Source: Streptomyces liliifuscus
Lineage (GTDB): Bacteria; Actinomycetota; Actinomycetes; Streptomycetales; Streptomycetaceae
Assembly: GCF_016598615.1 (NCBI RefSeq)
Contig: NZ_CP066831.1
Location: 5,952,001 to 6,016,000 of the forward strand
Reading direction: 5' to 3'
Length of the DNA: 64,000 nucleotides
Below are positions 25,570-33,816 of this stretch, piece by piece. The position numbers and the translations under genes were made by a program. Position 1 is the first letter of the stretch. Every line of letters starts with the position of its first letter. The notes under the pieces are model-generated. The model was not told the DNA's origin, searched no databases, and was given only the letters and a program-made list of their open reading frames with translations.

Positions 25570-26562
25570 TCAGGCGTGCTGGGGCAGCGGCGCCTGCTCG
25601 CGCAGGACGAACTCGGGGTCGACCTGGGCGGCCAGGTCGGCGCCCGTTCGTTCGTTGCCCCAGGACTGGGCGTTCTTCAGATGGAAGTGGACCATCTGGC
25701 GCGTGTAACGCTCCCAGTCGCGCTGATCGTACGTGGCGTCGGCGGCGGCCTGGAGGGCGCGCAGCGCGCGGCGGTTGCCGTCCTCCAGCTGCTCGAACCT
25801 GGGCGGGCGGCCTTTCTCCATGGCGCGCACCCAGTCCGAGTGACCGACCGTCAGCAGCAGGTCGTCGCCGACCTCGCCCCTCAGGAAGTCGATGTCGTCC
25901 TGCCCCTGCACCTTGTTGCCGACGACCTTCAGGGTGACTCCGAAGTCTCGCGCGTACTCCTTGTACTGGCGGTAAACGGAGACTCCCTTCCGGGTCGGCT
26001 CGGCGACGAGGAACGTGATGTCGAATCGGGTGAACATGCCGGACGCGAAGGAGTCCGAGCCCGCCGTCATGTCGACGACGACGTACTCGCTCCGGCCGTC
26101 GACGAGATGGTTCAGGCAGAGCTCCACTGCACCGGTCTTGGAGTGGTAGCAGGACACTCCCAGGTCGGCCTCGGTGAACGGGCCGGTGACCATCAAACGG
26201 ACAGCGTCGCCGTCAAGTTCCACCGGCCTCGCGCAGGCCTCGTACACCGGGTTGTCCTCGCACACCCGCAGCAGACGGGAGCCCTCGCCGGGCGGGGTCG
26301 TCTTGATCATCGTCTCGGTGGACGTGATGCGGGGGTTGGAACCACGCAGGTAGTCCTTGATGAGCGCGAGCCGGTCGCCCATGGCGGGCAGCCGCTGGGC
26401 CTCCGCGTCGTCCAGGCCGAGCGCGGGCCCGAGGTGCTGGTTGATGTCGGCGTCCACCGCCACGACAGGCGATCCGGTGGACGCGAGGTGGCGCACGAAG
26501 AGCGAGGACAGGGTGGTCTTGCCGCTGCCGCCCTTCCCAACGAAAGCAATTTTCATGTTCAT
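25570..26562 (-). CDS. CooC-like P-loop ATPase
   Basis: A 330-residue ATPase of the MinD/CooC group. It opens with MNMKIAFVGKGGSGKTTLSS, a deviant Walker A with the signature lysine, then VVAVDADINQHLG and the switch VVVDMTAGSDSFASG. Characterised CooC proteins insert nickel into carbon monoxide dehydrogenase, and related ATPases mature other metalloenzymes. Cysteines in LRVCEDNPVYEACARP and SCYHS could bind metal. No carbon monoxide dehydrogenase is in the window, so the client is unknown. The ATG at 26562 or the one two codons later is the start; no clear Shine-Dalgarno is seen. It is divergent from the Fic-like gene. Confidence 0.8.
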   Translation of the reverse strand: MNMKIAFVGKGGSGKTTLSSLFVRHLASTGSPVVAVDADINQHLGPALGLDDAEAQRLPAMGDRLALIKDYLRGSNPRITSTETMIKTTPPGEGSRLLRVCEDNPVYEACARPVELDGDAVRLMVTGPFTEADLGVSCYHSKTGAVELCLNHLVDGRSEYVVVDMTAGSDSFASGMFTRFDITFLVAEPTRKGVSVYRQYKEYARDFGVTLKVVGNKVQGQDDIDFLRGEVGDDLLLTVGHSDWVRAMEKGRPPRFEQLEDGNRRALRALQAAADATYDQRDWERYTRQMVHFHLKNAQSWGNERTGADLAAQVDPEFVLREQAPLPQHA

Positions 26563-26656
26563 TAAGGTACCGGCGCGGCGAGGTCCGAGGGCCGCCACAC
26601 GTGAAGAAGACCACTCATTAGTGGGGCGCGGGCCTGGTGTGCGTAGGGTCGTACTC

Positions 26657-27508
26657 ATGAGTACGACAGGTGGGAACGCCGACCCGCTCGCGGCGCTGGG
26701 GTCGCTGCCCGGCGTGGCCGAATCCGTGGAGTCCGTGCGCAAGGCCGTGGACCGGGTCTACGGGCACCGCATCATGCGGCGCCGCAGCAACGCGATCACC
26801 TCGGAGGCGGCGCTGCGCGGCGCGCGCGGTTCCGCGGCGCTGTCCGGTGCCGACTGGGCGCTCGAAGAGGTGCGCCGGCGGGCCGACTTCAGCGGCGACG
26901 ACGAGGCGCGCGTGGTGGGCTCCGCTCTCAGGCTGACCGCCGAGGCGGGCCAACTCCTGTCCATCTGGCGACAGTCGCCCCTTCGGGTACTGGCGCGGTT
27001 GCACCTGGTGGCCGCCGCGGACAAGGGGGACGTGGTCGGGCGTCCACGGCGGGACGGCGAATCCGTCATCGAGACACCCGCGGCCGCCGCCGCGGGACCG
27101 CCGTTGATCGGGCTTCCGCTGCCGGACGCGGCCGAGGTCGAGGGCCGTCTCGACGGCCTTGCGCGGCTGGTGATCGCGGGGGGTTCCGCACCCGCCCTGG
27201 TGACCGCCGCGATCGTGCACGGCGAACTCCTCGCGCTGCGCCCCTTCGGTTCCCACAACGGCCTGGTCGCGCGCGCGGCCGAACGCATCGTCCTGGTCGG
27301 CAGCGGCCTCGACCCCAAGTCCGTCTGCCCGGCGGAGGTCGGTCACGGGGAACTGGGCCGCGCGGCCTACGCCTCGGCCCTCGAAGGCTATGTCTCCGGC
27401 ACTCCGGAGGGTGTGGCGACCTGGATCGCCCACTGCGGCAGGGCGATCGAACTCGGCGCCAGGGAGTCGACGGCGGTGTGCGAGGCGCTTCAGCGAGGGG
27501 CGGCGTAG
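26657..27508 (+). CDS. Fic/Doc-fold-like protein with degenerate active site
   Basis: A 283-residue cytoplasmic protein that is usually annotated only as an oxidoreductase in Streptomyces, as far as I remember. The segment LLALRPFGSHNGLVARAAER resembles the Fic motif HxFx(D/E)GNGR, but the catalytic histidine is arginine and the GNGR part is altered, so AMP transfer by the usual mechanism is unlikely. The N-terminal half is helical with a Fic-like arrangement (WALEEVRRR, GSALRLTAEAGQL). It diverges from the CooC-like ATPase and ends at a strong hairpin. The fold call is an inference from one motif. Confidence 0.55.
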   Translation: MSTTGGNADPLAALGSLPGVAESVESVRKAVDRVYGHRIMRRRSNAITSEAALRGARGSAALSGADWALEEVRRRADFSGDDEARVVGSALRLTAEAGQLLSIWRQSPLRVLARLHLVAAADKGDVVGRPRRDGESVIETPAAAAAGPPLIGLPLPDAAEVEGRLDGLARLVIAGGSAPALVTAAIVHGELLALRPFGSHNGLVARAAERIVLVGSGLDPKSVCPAEVGHGELGRAAYASALEGYVSGTPEGVATWIAHCGRAIELGARESTAVCEALQRGAA

Positions 27509-27556
27509 GCCTGTGGCCCTTTGATGGGCCGGCTCTGAATACCCCTGAACAGGGTT

Positions 27557-27583
27557 GCGGCGGTACGGGGTCCGTACCGCCGC
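27557..27583 (+). terminator. Terminator after the Fic-like gene
   Basis: GCGGCGGTACGG-N3-CCGTACCGCCGC forms a perfect 12-pair stem, 48 bases beyond the stop. The rest of the 374-base gap to the convergent HAD gene (to 27882) has no supported gene. Confidence 0.8.
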
Positions 27584-27882
27584 TGGCATGTTCACCCGGT
27601 TACCAAGCGTCCTCGAGATATTGCCCATCAGGTCGGGAACTGTTGCCCGTCGCCTGGTGCGGCTGGCCCGTAATCGACGGGTCGACGTCGCGTGGGTGCC
27701 CGGTGTTCATGCGCGGTCCGTGGGGCCTCGGTTGCGTTTGAAGGTGATCCTCTCGGATGTCCTTGGTCTCGCGGGCCGTTAACCCCTTTGTACTCCAGGT
27801 CCGGAGGAAGCGGAACCCCTCGCTGTACTTCTTTACTTTTGGGCGCAAAGGTAGCGAATCGGGCGCGCTCGCGGCCCGTGGA

Positions 27883-28707
27883 TCACACGGTTGCCGCGCG
27901 CCGACGGCTCGCGTACCAGACCAGACCCGCCGTGGCCGCCGCCGCCCCTATCGCCGCCGCGGCGACGAGGGCCGGTCGCGGCGGCACCGACAGCCGCTGC
28001 TTCAGCCGGACCGGGTGGTGGAAGTCGAGGATGGGCCACGCGCGCGCGTTGGCCTCGCGGCGCAGCGCGCGATCGGGGTTCACGGCGTGCGGATGGCCGA
28101 CCGCCTCCAGCATCGGGATGTCGGTCGCCGAGTCGCTGTAGGCGTAGCAGCGCGAGAGGTCGTACCCCTCGGACGCGGCCAGCTCCTTGACGGCCTCGGC
28201 CTTCGTCGGGCCGTACGCGTAGTACTCCACCTCGCCCGTGAAGCAGCCGTCGTCGCCCACGATCATCCGGGTCGCCACCACCCGGTCCGCGCCGAGCAGT
28301 TCGCCGATCGGTTCGACGACCTCGGCCCCCGACGTGGAGACGATCACGACGTCCCGTCCGGCGATGTGGTGCTCCTCGATGAGGGAGGCGGCCTCGTCGT
28401 AGATGATCGGATCGATCAGGTCGTGAAGGGTCTCGGCGACTATTTCCTTCACTTGTTGGACGTTCCAGCCGCGGCACAGCGCTGACAGGTACTCGCGCAT
28501 CCGCTCCATCTGGTCGTGGTCGGCGCCGCCCGCGAGGAAGACGAACTGGGCGTATGCGGTGCGCAGCACGGCCCGGCGGTTGATCAGACCGCCTTGGTAG
28601 AACGACTTGCTGAAGGTGAGCGTGCTCGACTTCGCAATGACCGTCTTGTCCAGGTCAAAGAAGGCCGCTGTGCGGGGCAAGGAGTGGTTTTCCACGGGGT
28701 CGAGCAT
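27883..28707 (-). CDS. HAD-IB family phosphatase with C-terminal membrane anchor
   Basis: A 274-residue HAD hydrolase of the SerB/HAD-IB type. It shows motif I FFDLDKT (DxDxT), motif II VIVSTSG, and a late motif IV region AYSDSATDIPML (DxxxD). The final 35 residues include a hydrophobic helix (ALVAAAAIGAAAATAGLVWY) followed by arginines, which would anchor it with the catalytic domain inside the cell. Family members act on phosphoserine or lysophospholipid phosphates. The position next to 6C RNA and ssd is the same as Rv3661 in mycobacteria. The start ATG at 28707 is the first available; the natural substrate is not known. Confidence 0.88.
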   Translation of the reverse strand: MLDPVENHSLPRTAAFFDLDKTVIAKSSTLTFSKSFYQGGLINRRAVLRTAYAQFVFLAGGADHDQMERMREYLSALCRGWNVQQVKEIVAETLHDLIDPIIYDEAASLIEEHHIAGRDVVIVSTSGAEVVEPIGELLGADRVVATRMIVGDDGCFTGEVEYYAYGPTKAEAVKELAASEGYDLSRCYAYSDSATDIPMLEAVGHPHAVNPDRALRREANARAWPILDFHHPVRLKQRLSVPPRPALVAAAAIGAAAATAGLVWYASRRRAATV

Positions 28708-28738
28708 ATGCGCCCGCCATTCGGGCTAGTGTGGGGCG

Positions 28739-28880
28739 CGTGGGTTTGCCTGAGAGGGCTCTCGGGTACACCATGGAAGTCACGGATCGTTCGCGACCGT
28801 GCTAACCCGGTCCGGCTCCTCCCCCCCCGAGTCAGACCGTGGGGACGACCCCCGCTCTCCCCCCCGGCGGGGGTCGTCGC
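28739..28880 (+). ncRNA. 6C small RNA
   Basis: Two consecutive hairpins carry long cytosine runs in their loops, the defining feature of the actinobacterial 6C RNA. Hairpin 1 spans 28808-28839 with eight Cs at 28821-28828. Hairpin 2 spans 28845-28877 (11-pair stem) with seven Cs at 28859-28865. Before them is a small hairpin with a UUCG loop (28782-28800). A candidate -10, TAGTGT, lies at 28727-28732; the 5' end is inferred from it and could lie further downstream. The location between the HAD phosphatase and ssd genes matches the mycobacterial 6C/B11 RNA, and S. coelicolor expresses an RNA at this locus as I recall. C-rich loops pair with G-rich mRNA leaders in mycobacteria. Confidence 0.87.
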
Positions 28881-29024
28881 ATGTCCGGGTGGGTTTTCAA
28901 CCTTACTTTTTCGAACGCCGGGCCCTGTTGTACGGGCACCGGCGTTCCTCTGTGTCTGCACAGGATTCGTAACTGTCGGTAGTCGTCGTGCTGCTCTAAG
29001 AGAGTCGTACAACACTCACTCATC

Positions 29025-29042
29025 GGTCACTGGTTTGGGTGA
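29025..29042 (+). promoter_or_regulatory. Candidate operator TCAC-N8-GTGA upstream of ssd
   Basis: GGTCACT followed by GGTTTGGGTGA matches the wblA-upstream motif at 4143-4160 in 15 of 18 bases, on the same strand relative to the gene. It lies in the 410-base leader region between 6C RNA and ssd, which has no supported gene. Confidence 0.3.
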
Positions 29043-29065
29043 AGGCGATATTCACAACCGTCGAG

Positions 29066-29074
29066 TTGTCCACA
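29066..29074 (+). promoter_or_regulatory. Perfect DnaA box (TTGTCCACA)
   Basis: TTGTCCACA is an exact strong DnaA box; a weaker one, AGATCCACA, follows 11 bases later at 29086-29094. Both lie upstream of the ssd/tad operon. Confidence 0.4.
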
Positions 29075-29290
29075 GTTATCGACCAAGATCCACACGATTT
29101 CCCGGATCGCTGCACCGTGATTCCAACGCGCACCGCTCGCGGAAGTTCATGGCCGGTTCCGATTGTCCGGCGGCTATGGCCGGTTCGTATCGGCGGTTCA
29201 TATGGAGGGCCGGTTGCCGGTTCTTCGCGCGGGCGGGAATCGCGGGGCCGCAGGGGCGCCGCGAGGAAGCAGCGAAGGGGGCTGGAGATC

Positions 29291-30394
29291 GTGGCGGGAG
29301 CCATCACACACGACCGGCTGTCGGCCGCCGAGGGGCGGCAGGGCGGACCGTTGATCGTCACGGAGGACGTGGATCTGCTGGACGACCTGCTGCGGCTGTG
29401 CGCCGCGGCCGGCGCCAGGCCCGAGGTCCACCACGGGGTGCCGGAGCGCGGCGGTGGTTGGGAGACGGCGCCCCTGGTGCTCGTCGGTGACGATGCCGCG
29501 CGGCGGGTGCGTGGAGCCGCGCGCAGACGCGGAGTGGTCCTGGTGGGGCGGGATCAGGACGATTCCGGGGTCTGGCGGAGGGCTGTGGAGATCGGCGCCG
29601 ACCATGTTCTGCTGCTGCCGGATGGCGAACAATGGTTGGTCGACCGGATCGCCGACGTGGCCGAGGGAGTCGGCCCGCCCGCCCTCACCGTCGGCGTGAT
29701 CGGCGGTCGCGGCGGCGCCGGATCCTCCACGCTCGCCTGCGCGCTCGCGGTCATCTCGGCGCGCCAGGGAAGGCGCACGCTCCTCGTCGACGCGGATCCG
29801 CTGGGCGGCGGACTCGATGTACTCCTCGGCGGAGAGGCCGCAGAGGGGCTGCGCTGGCCGGACTTCGCCGCGTCGCACGGCCGGGTCGGCGGTGGCGCCC
29901 TGGAGGAGTCGCTGCCCTCGCTGCACGCCCTCCGAATCCTCAGCTGGGACCGCGGAGACCGCGTCACCATCGCACCCGAGGCCGTCCGGGCCGTGCTGGC
30001 CGCTGCCCGGCGCCGAGGTGGGGCGGTGGTCGTGGACCTGCCGCGCCGGATCGACGAAGGCGTCGCGGAAGCCCTCGCCCAGGTGGACCTCGGCCTGCTC
30101 GTGGTCCCGGCCGAGCTGCGCGCCGTCGCGGCGGCAGGGCGGGTGGCGTCCGCGGTCGGCATGCTCCTGAAGGACCTGCGCGTCGTGGTGCGCGGACCGT
30201 ACGCGCCCGGTCTGGACGACAGGGAGGTCGCCCGACTCCTCGGGCTGCCCCTGGCCGGCGAAGTCCCGGTGGAGACAGGGCTGTTGGCGGCCCAGGAGCG
30301 AGGCGCACCGCCCGGCGCGGACGGCCGGGGGCCGCTGGCCCGCTTCTGCTCGACGTTCTGGGAGCGGACCGCTGCCGCGGGAAGGGCCGTATGA
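29291..30394 (+). CDS. ssd: Septum site-determining-like protein Ssd / TadZ-type ATPase homologue
   Basis: A 367-residue MinD/CpaE-like protein and first gene of the tad-type operon. A receiver-like N-terminal region (about residues 15-120) precedes the ATPase domain. The Walker A is degenerate, IGGRGGAGSSTLACAL, where the usual signature and P-loop lysines are replaced; LLVDADPLGGGLDVLLGG and VVVDLPRRID complete the nucleotide fold. The mycobacterial counterpart Ssd (Rv3660c) alters cell division when overproduced, and TadZ proteins place the pilus machine at the cell pole. The GTG at 29291 follows GGAG and removes a long unsupported extension. Its stop overlaps tadA by four bases. Confidence 0.85.
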   Translation: MAGAITHDRLSAAEGRQGGPLIVTEDVDLLDDLLRLCAAAGARPEVHHGVPERGGGWETAPLVLVGDDAARRVRGAARRRGVVLVGRDQDDSGVWRRAVEIGADHVLLLPDGEQWLVDRIADVAEGVGPPALTVGVIGGRGGAGSSTLACALAVISARQGRRTLLVDADPLGGGLDVLLGGEAAEGLRWPDFAASHGRVGGGALEESLPSLHALRILSWDRGDRVTIAPEAVRAVLAAARRRGGAVVVDLPRRIDEGVAEALAQVDLGLLVVPAELRAVAAAGRVASAVGMLLKDLRVVVRGPYAPGLDDREVARLLGLPLAGEVPVETGLLAAQERGAPPGADGRGPLARFCSTFWERTAAAGRAV

Positions 30395-31989
30395 ACGGGG
30401 GCACGCGCGTGCGTGGTGCCGCGCCGGGGCAGGCGGGGGCCTTGGGCGGGCGTATGGGGGCGGCGGGGTTGCCTTCGGATGTGGGGGCGGTGGGGTGGCG
30501 TACGGGTGCGGGTCCGCCTTCGCCTGCGGATGTGGGGCCTGCGGGTCGCCGTGGGAGTGGGGGTCTGGCTGCGGGTGTGGGGTCGGTGGGTCGGCGTACG
30601 GGCCTGAGTGGGCCCGCGGGGCGTCGTACGGGCCTGAGTGGGCCTGTGGATGCGGGCTCGGTGGGGCGGCGTGCGGGCGGGGATGCGGTTTCGGCTTCCG
30701 ACACGGGGCTGTTGGTCGGGGTCCGGCAGTGGCTTGCCGAGAGCGGGGCCGAGCCGACTCCCGCGCGTGTGGCGCAGGCCCTGCGGGAACAGGGGCGGGT
30801 GCTCGGGGACGCCGAAGTCCTCGGGGCGGCCGAGCGGTTGAGGTCGGAGCTGGTCGGCAGCGGGCCGCTGGAGCCGCTGCTCGGTGATCCCTCGGTGACC
30901 GACGTGCTGGTCTCGGCGCCCGACCGGGTGTGGGTGGACCGGGGCGGCGGCCTGGAGCTGACGACCGTCTCCTTTCCGGACGCGGCGGCCGTACGACGCC
31001 TCGCGCAGCGCCTCGCGGCCGTGGCCGGGCGACGACTCGACGACGCGCACCCCTGGGTGGACGCCCGGCTCCCGGACGGCACCCGTCTGCACGCGGTACT
31101 GCCACCGGTGGCAGTCGGCTCGACGTGCCTGTCGCTGCGGGTCGTAAGGCCACGGGCCTTCACGCTCCCCGAGTTGGTGGCGGCGGGGACGGTACCGCCG
31201 GGCGGGGACCGGCTGTTGCGGGCGCTGCTCGACGCGAGGCTGTCCTTCCTGATCAGCGGGGGCACCGGCAGTGGCAAGACGACGCTGCTGAGCGCCCTGC
31301 TGGGCCTCGTCGGACCGGGCGAGCGGATCGTGCTCGCCGAGGACTCGGCGGAGCTGCGCCCCGACCATCCCCACGTCGTACGACTGGAATCCAGACCCGC
31401 CAACCAGGAGGGCGCCGGACTCGTCACGCTCCAGGACCTGGTGCGCCAGGCACTGCGGATGCGGCCCGACCGGTTGGTCGTCGGCGAGGTGCGAGGGCCT
31501 GAAGTGGTCGCCCTGCTGGCAGCCCTGAACACGGGTCACGAAGGCGGCTGCGGAACCGTCCACGCCAACGCGGCCTCAGGAGTGCCGGCCCGGCTGGAGG
31601 CGCTGGGCACGGCCGCGGGGCTCGACCGGGCCGCTCTGCACAGTCAGGTGGCGGCCGCGCTCTCGGTGGTCCTCCATCTCGTACGCGACCGGGCCGGGCG
31701 GCGGCGGATCGCCGAGGTGCATGTGCTGGAGCGGGATCAGGCGGGGCTGGTGGTCACGGTGCCGGCGTTGCGGTGGGGCGCGGAGGCTTTCAGGTACGAG
31801 CGGGGGTGGGAGCGGTTGCGGGGGCTGCTGGGCGGCATGGGGGACGGCTGGGAGTCCGGGGACTTGGGGGACTCCGGGGGCTCCGGGCGTCCTGGATCCT
31901 CCGGGACTTGGGGACGGCGGTCCGGCATCGGTGGGGTCGGTCAAGTCGGTCAAGTCGATGAATTCGGCGAGAGGGGTGAGGGGTTGTGA
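30391..31989 (+). CDS. tadA: TadA/CpaF-type secretion ATPase with repetitive extensions
   Basis: A 532-residue type II/IV secretion ATPase. The conserved core starts near residue 105 (LLVGVRQWLAESGAEPTPAR). It contains the N-terminal signature DPSVTDVLVSAPDRVWVDR, the Walker A SGGTGSGKTT, the Asp box (LAEDSAELRPDHPHVVRLE), and HANAAS with a Walker B region GEVRGPEVVALLAALNTGH. It powers assembly of Flp-type pili. The first 100 residues and last 55 are low-complexity: the start has recurring GRRTGLSGP units, and the end is Gly/Ser-rich. These flanks come from repeated GGGTCGG-type DNA and are absent from typical CpaF. It is coupled to both neighbours by ATGA or GTGA overlaps. Confidence 0.9.
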   Translation: MNGGTRVRGAAPGQAGALGGRMGAAGLPSDVGAVGWRTGAGPPSPADVGPAGRRGSGGLAAGVGSVGRRTGLSGPAGRRTGLSGPVDAGSVGRRAGGDAVSASDTGLLVGVRQWLAESGAEPTPARVAQALREQGRVLGDAEVLGAAERLRSELVGSGPLEPLLGDPSVTDVLVSAPDRVWVDRGGGLELTTVSFPDAAAVRRLAQRLAAVAGRRLDDAHPWVDARLPDGTRLHAVLPPVAVGSTCLSLRVVRPRAFTLPELVAAGTVPPGGDRLLRALLDARLSFLISGGTGSGKTTLLSALLGLVGPGERIVLAEDSAELRPDHPHVVRLESRPANQEGAGLVTLQDLVRQALRMRPDRLVVGEVRGPEVVALLAALNTGHEGGCGTVHANAASGVPARLEALGTAAGLDRAALHSQVAAALSVVLHLVRDRAGRRRIAEVHVLERDQAGLVVTVPALRWGAEAFRYERGWERLRGLLGGMGDGWESGDLGDSGGSGRPGSSGTWGRRSGIGGVGQVGQVDEFGERGEGL

Positions 31990-32861
31990 CGGGGGTCGGT
32001 GAGGTGTCCGTGAGTGCGGCGATGGCGTGTGCCGGGGCGGCGGCCTGGCTGATGGGCGGGCAGGGGCCGGGGGCGCGGCGGGCGCGGTTGGTGTGTGCGG
32101 GTGGCGGAGCAGTGGGAGCCGGGCCACCGGCGTGGGAGCGGGCCGTGAGGGTTGGAGAGCGGCTGCGGCGGTGGCACCGGATGCGGGGCGAGTGGTGGGT
32201 CCTGGTCGCCGGGGCGGTGGTCGGTCTGCTCGGGGCGTCCGTGGTGCCGCTCGTCGCGGGGGCACTCGGGGTGCCCCTGGTCCGCCGGGCAAGGCGTGCC
32301 GGGGCGGCACGGCGGGCGCGGGAGCGGCGGGCCGACGCGGTGATCGCGCTGTGCGGGGCGCTCGCGGGAGAGGTGCGCGCCGGGCGTCAGCCGGGTGAGG
32401 CACTGCTCGGCGCCTCCCGTGACTCGGGCGGGCTCGGCCGCGCGCAGGCGGTGGTGATGGCGGCGGCCCGGTTCGGCGGGGACGTGCCCGGCGCACTCAC
32501 CGACGCGGCACGACGACCGGGAGCCGAAGGACTGCTGGGCCTCGCCGCCTGCTGGCGGGTCGCCGTGGACAGGGGCGCCGGACTCGCGGCCGGGCTCGAC
32601 CGGCTGGAGGGAGCGTTGCGCGCGGAGCGGGACCAACGAGCCGACCTGCGTGCCCAGTTGGCCGGGGCGCGGTCGACGGCCGTGCTGCTGGCGGGTCTGC
32701 CGGTGCTCGGACTGCTCCTCGGTACCGCGCTCGGCGCCGATCCGCTGCATGTCGTGCTGCACACCGGCGCGGGGCTGGGCTGTCTGTTCGTCGGCGGGGT
32801 CCTGGAGGGCGTCGGGCTGTGGTGGGTGCTGCGGATCGTACGGGGAGCGGAGGCGGGATGA
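31986..32861 (+). CDS. tadB: TadB-like type II secretion F-domain protein
   Basis: A 291-residue membrane protein of the T2SF family. Predicted helices near residues 70-100 (WWVLVAGAVVGLLGASVVPL) and at the C-terminus (AVLLAGLPVLGLLLGTALGA, then LGCLFVGGVLEGVGLWWVLR) flank a cytoplasmic F-domain (GEVRAGRQPGEALLGASRDS). TadB and TadC form the inner-membrane platform that the TadA ATPase drives. GTG start within the tadA stop (GTGA), and ATGA overlap with tadC. Confidence 0.88.
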   Translation: MTGVGEVSVSAAMACAGAAAWLMGGQGPGARRARLVCAGGGAVGAGPPAWERAVRVGERLRRWHRMRGEWWVLVAGAVVGLLGASVVPLVAGALGVPLVRRARRAGAARRARERRADAVIALCGALAGEVRAGRQPGEALLGASRDSGGLGRAQAVVMAAARFGGDVPGALTDAARRPGAEGLLGLAACWRVAVDRGAGLAAGLDRLEGALRAERDQRADLRAQLAGARSTAVLLAGLPVLGLLLGTALGADPLHVVLHTGAGLGCLFVGGVLEGVGLWWVLRIVRGAEAG

Positions 32862-33697
32862 GCGTGGAAGTTGTCCACAGGCTGGGGGCGGCGCTGTGCG
32901 TCGTGGTGGCGGTGTGGGCGCTCGCCCGGGCTTTGGGTGCGGCGCGGCGGAAGCGGAGGACGCAAAGGCGGTTGAAGGCTGTGGTGACCGGGGGCGCGAG
33001 GGCTGCAGTGGGTGCCGTGGGCACAGGGTCGGCCCTGGGCACGGGATCGGCCGTGGAGTCGGCGTCCGGCGGGCGGCGGCTGGTGATGCGCGGTGAGTTG
33101 AGGCGGTGGCTGCCGGTCTTCGGTGCGCTGAGCGTCTGTTGGGCCGTCGTCGGAGGTGCGGCCGGGGTCGTGGTCGGGCTCGTGGCCGGCTTCGGGATAT
33201 GGCGGTGGCAGCGGAGACCGGCGCCGGTGGAGGAGTTCGACGCGGGGCTGGCCACGCGGCAACTGCCCCTCGCCGCCGATCTGCTGGCCGCCTGTATCGC
33301 GGCGGGTGCCAGTCCGGCGATGGCCGCCCAGGCGGTGGGGGAGGCGCTCGACGGGCCCGTGGGTCAGCGGCTGGCGCGGGGTGCGGCCGAGGTGCGGCTC
33401 GGGGGTGAACCGGCCGAGGCATGGCGGGGTTTGGCCGCCTTGTCCGGGGCTCGGGCGCTGGCCCGGTTGCTGGAGCGGGCGGGCGAGTCCGGCGTACCGG
33501 CGGCGGGTCCCGTCGCACGAATCGCCGCGGAGGCCCGCGCGGAGTGGGGGCGTACCGCCACGGCCCGTGCCCGGCGGGCGGGTGTCCTGGTCACCGCGCC
33601 GGTGGGGCTGTGTTTCCTGCCCGCGTTCATCGCCATCGGGGTTCTGCCTGTGGTGATCGGGCTCGCGGGCGGGGTGCTGGGCGGAGGTGGTGGGTGA
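32858..33697 (+). CDS. tadC: TadC-like type II secretion F-domain protein
   Basis: A 279-residue partner of TadB. A first helix (GAALCVVVAVWALARALG), a helical pair near residue 85-115 (FGALSVCWAVVGGAAGVVVG), the F-domain (LAADLLAACIAAGASPAMAA) and terminal helices (GLCFLPAFIAIGVLPVVIGL) follow the family plan. The ATG at 32858 is fixed by the four-base overlap with tadB. The codons just after the start contain a perfect DnaA box (TTGTCCACA, 32871-32879). A 119-base gap separates it from the pilin-like gene. Confidence 0.87.
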   Translation: MSVEVVHRLGAALCVVVAVWALARALGAARRKRRTQRRLKAVVTGGARAAVGAVGTGSALGTGSAVESASGGRRLVMRGELRRWLPVFGALSVCWAVVGGAAGVVVGLVAGFGIWRWQRRPAPVEEFDAGLATRQLPLAADLLAACIAAGASPAMAAQAVGEALDGPVGQRLARGAAEVRLGGEPAEAWRGLAALSGARALARLLERAGESGVPAAGPVARIAAEARAEWGRTATARARRAGVLVTAPVGLCFLPAFIAIGVLPVVIGLAGGVLGGGGG

Positions 33698-33816
33698 CGT
33701 ACGGAACGGGGTGAACGACGAGTGGTCGGGGCCGGCCATGGGGCCAAAGGGCCGATGGGCAAAAGCCCGAGGTCCAACTTCAAAAGCCAACGGAACAGAG
33801 CTGTACGGGGGTTCGG

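Noticed and set aside
27600..27848. Small minus-strand frame between the Fic-like and HAD genes
   Set aside because: No ribosome-binding site, no family signal and composition unlike neighbouring genes.
29198..31563. Long minus-strand frames opposite ssd and tadA
   Set aside because: Pro/Arg/His-rich translations typical of antisense frames in GC-rich DNA; ssd and tadA on the plus strand have clear domains.
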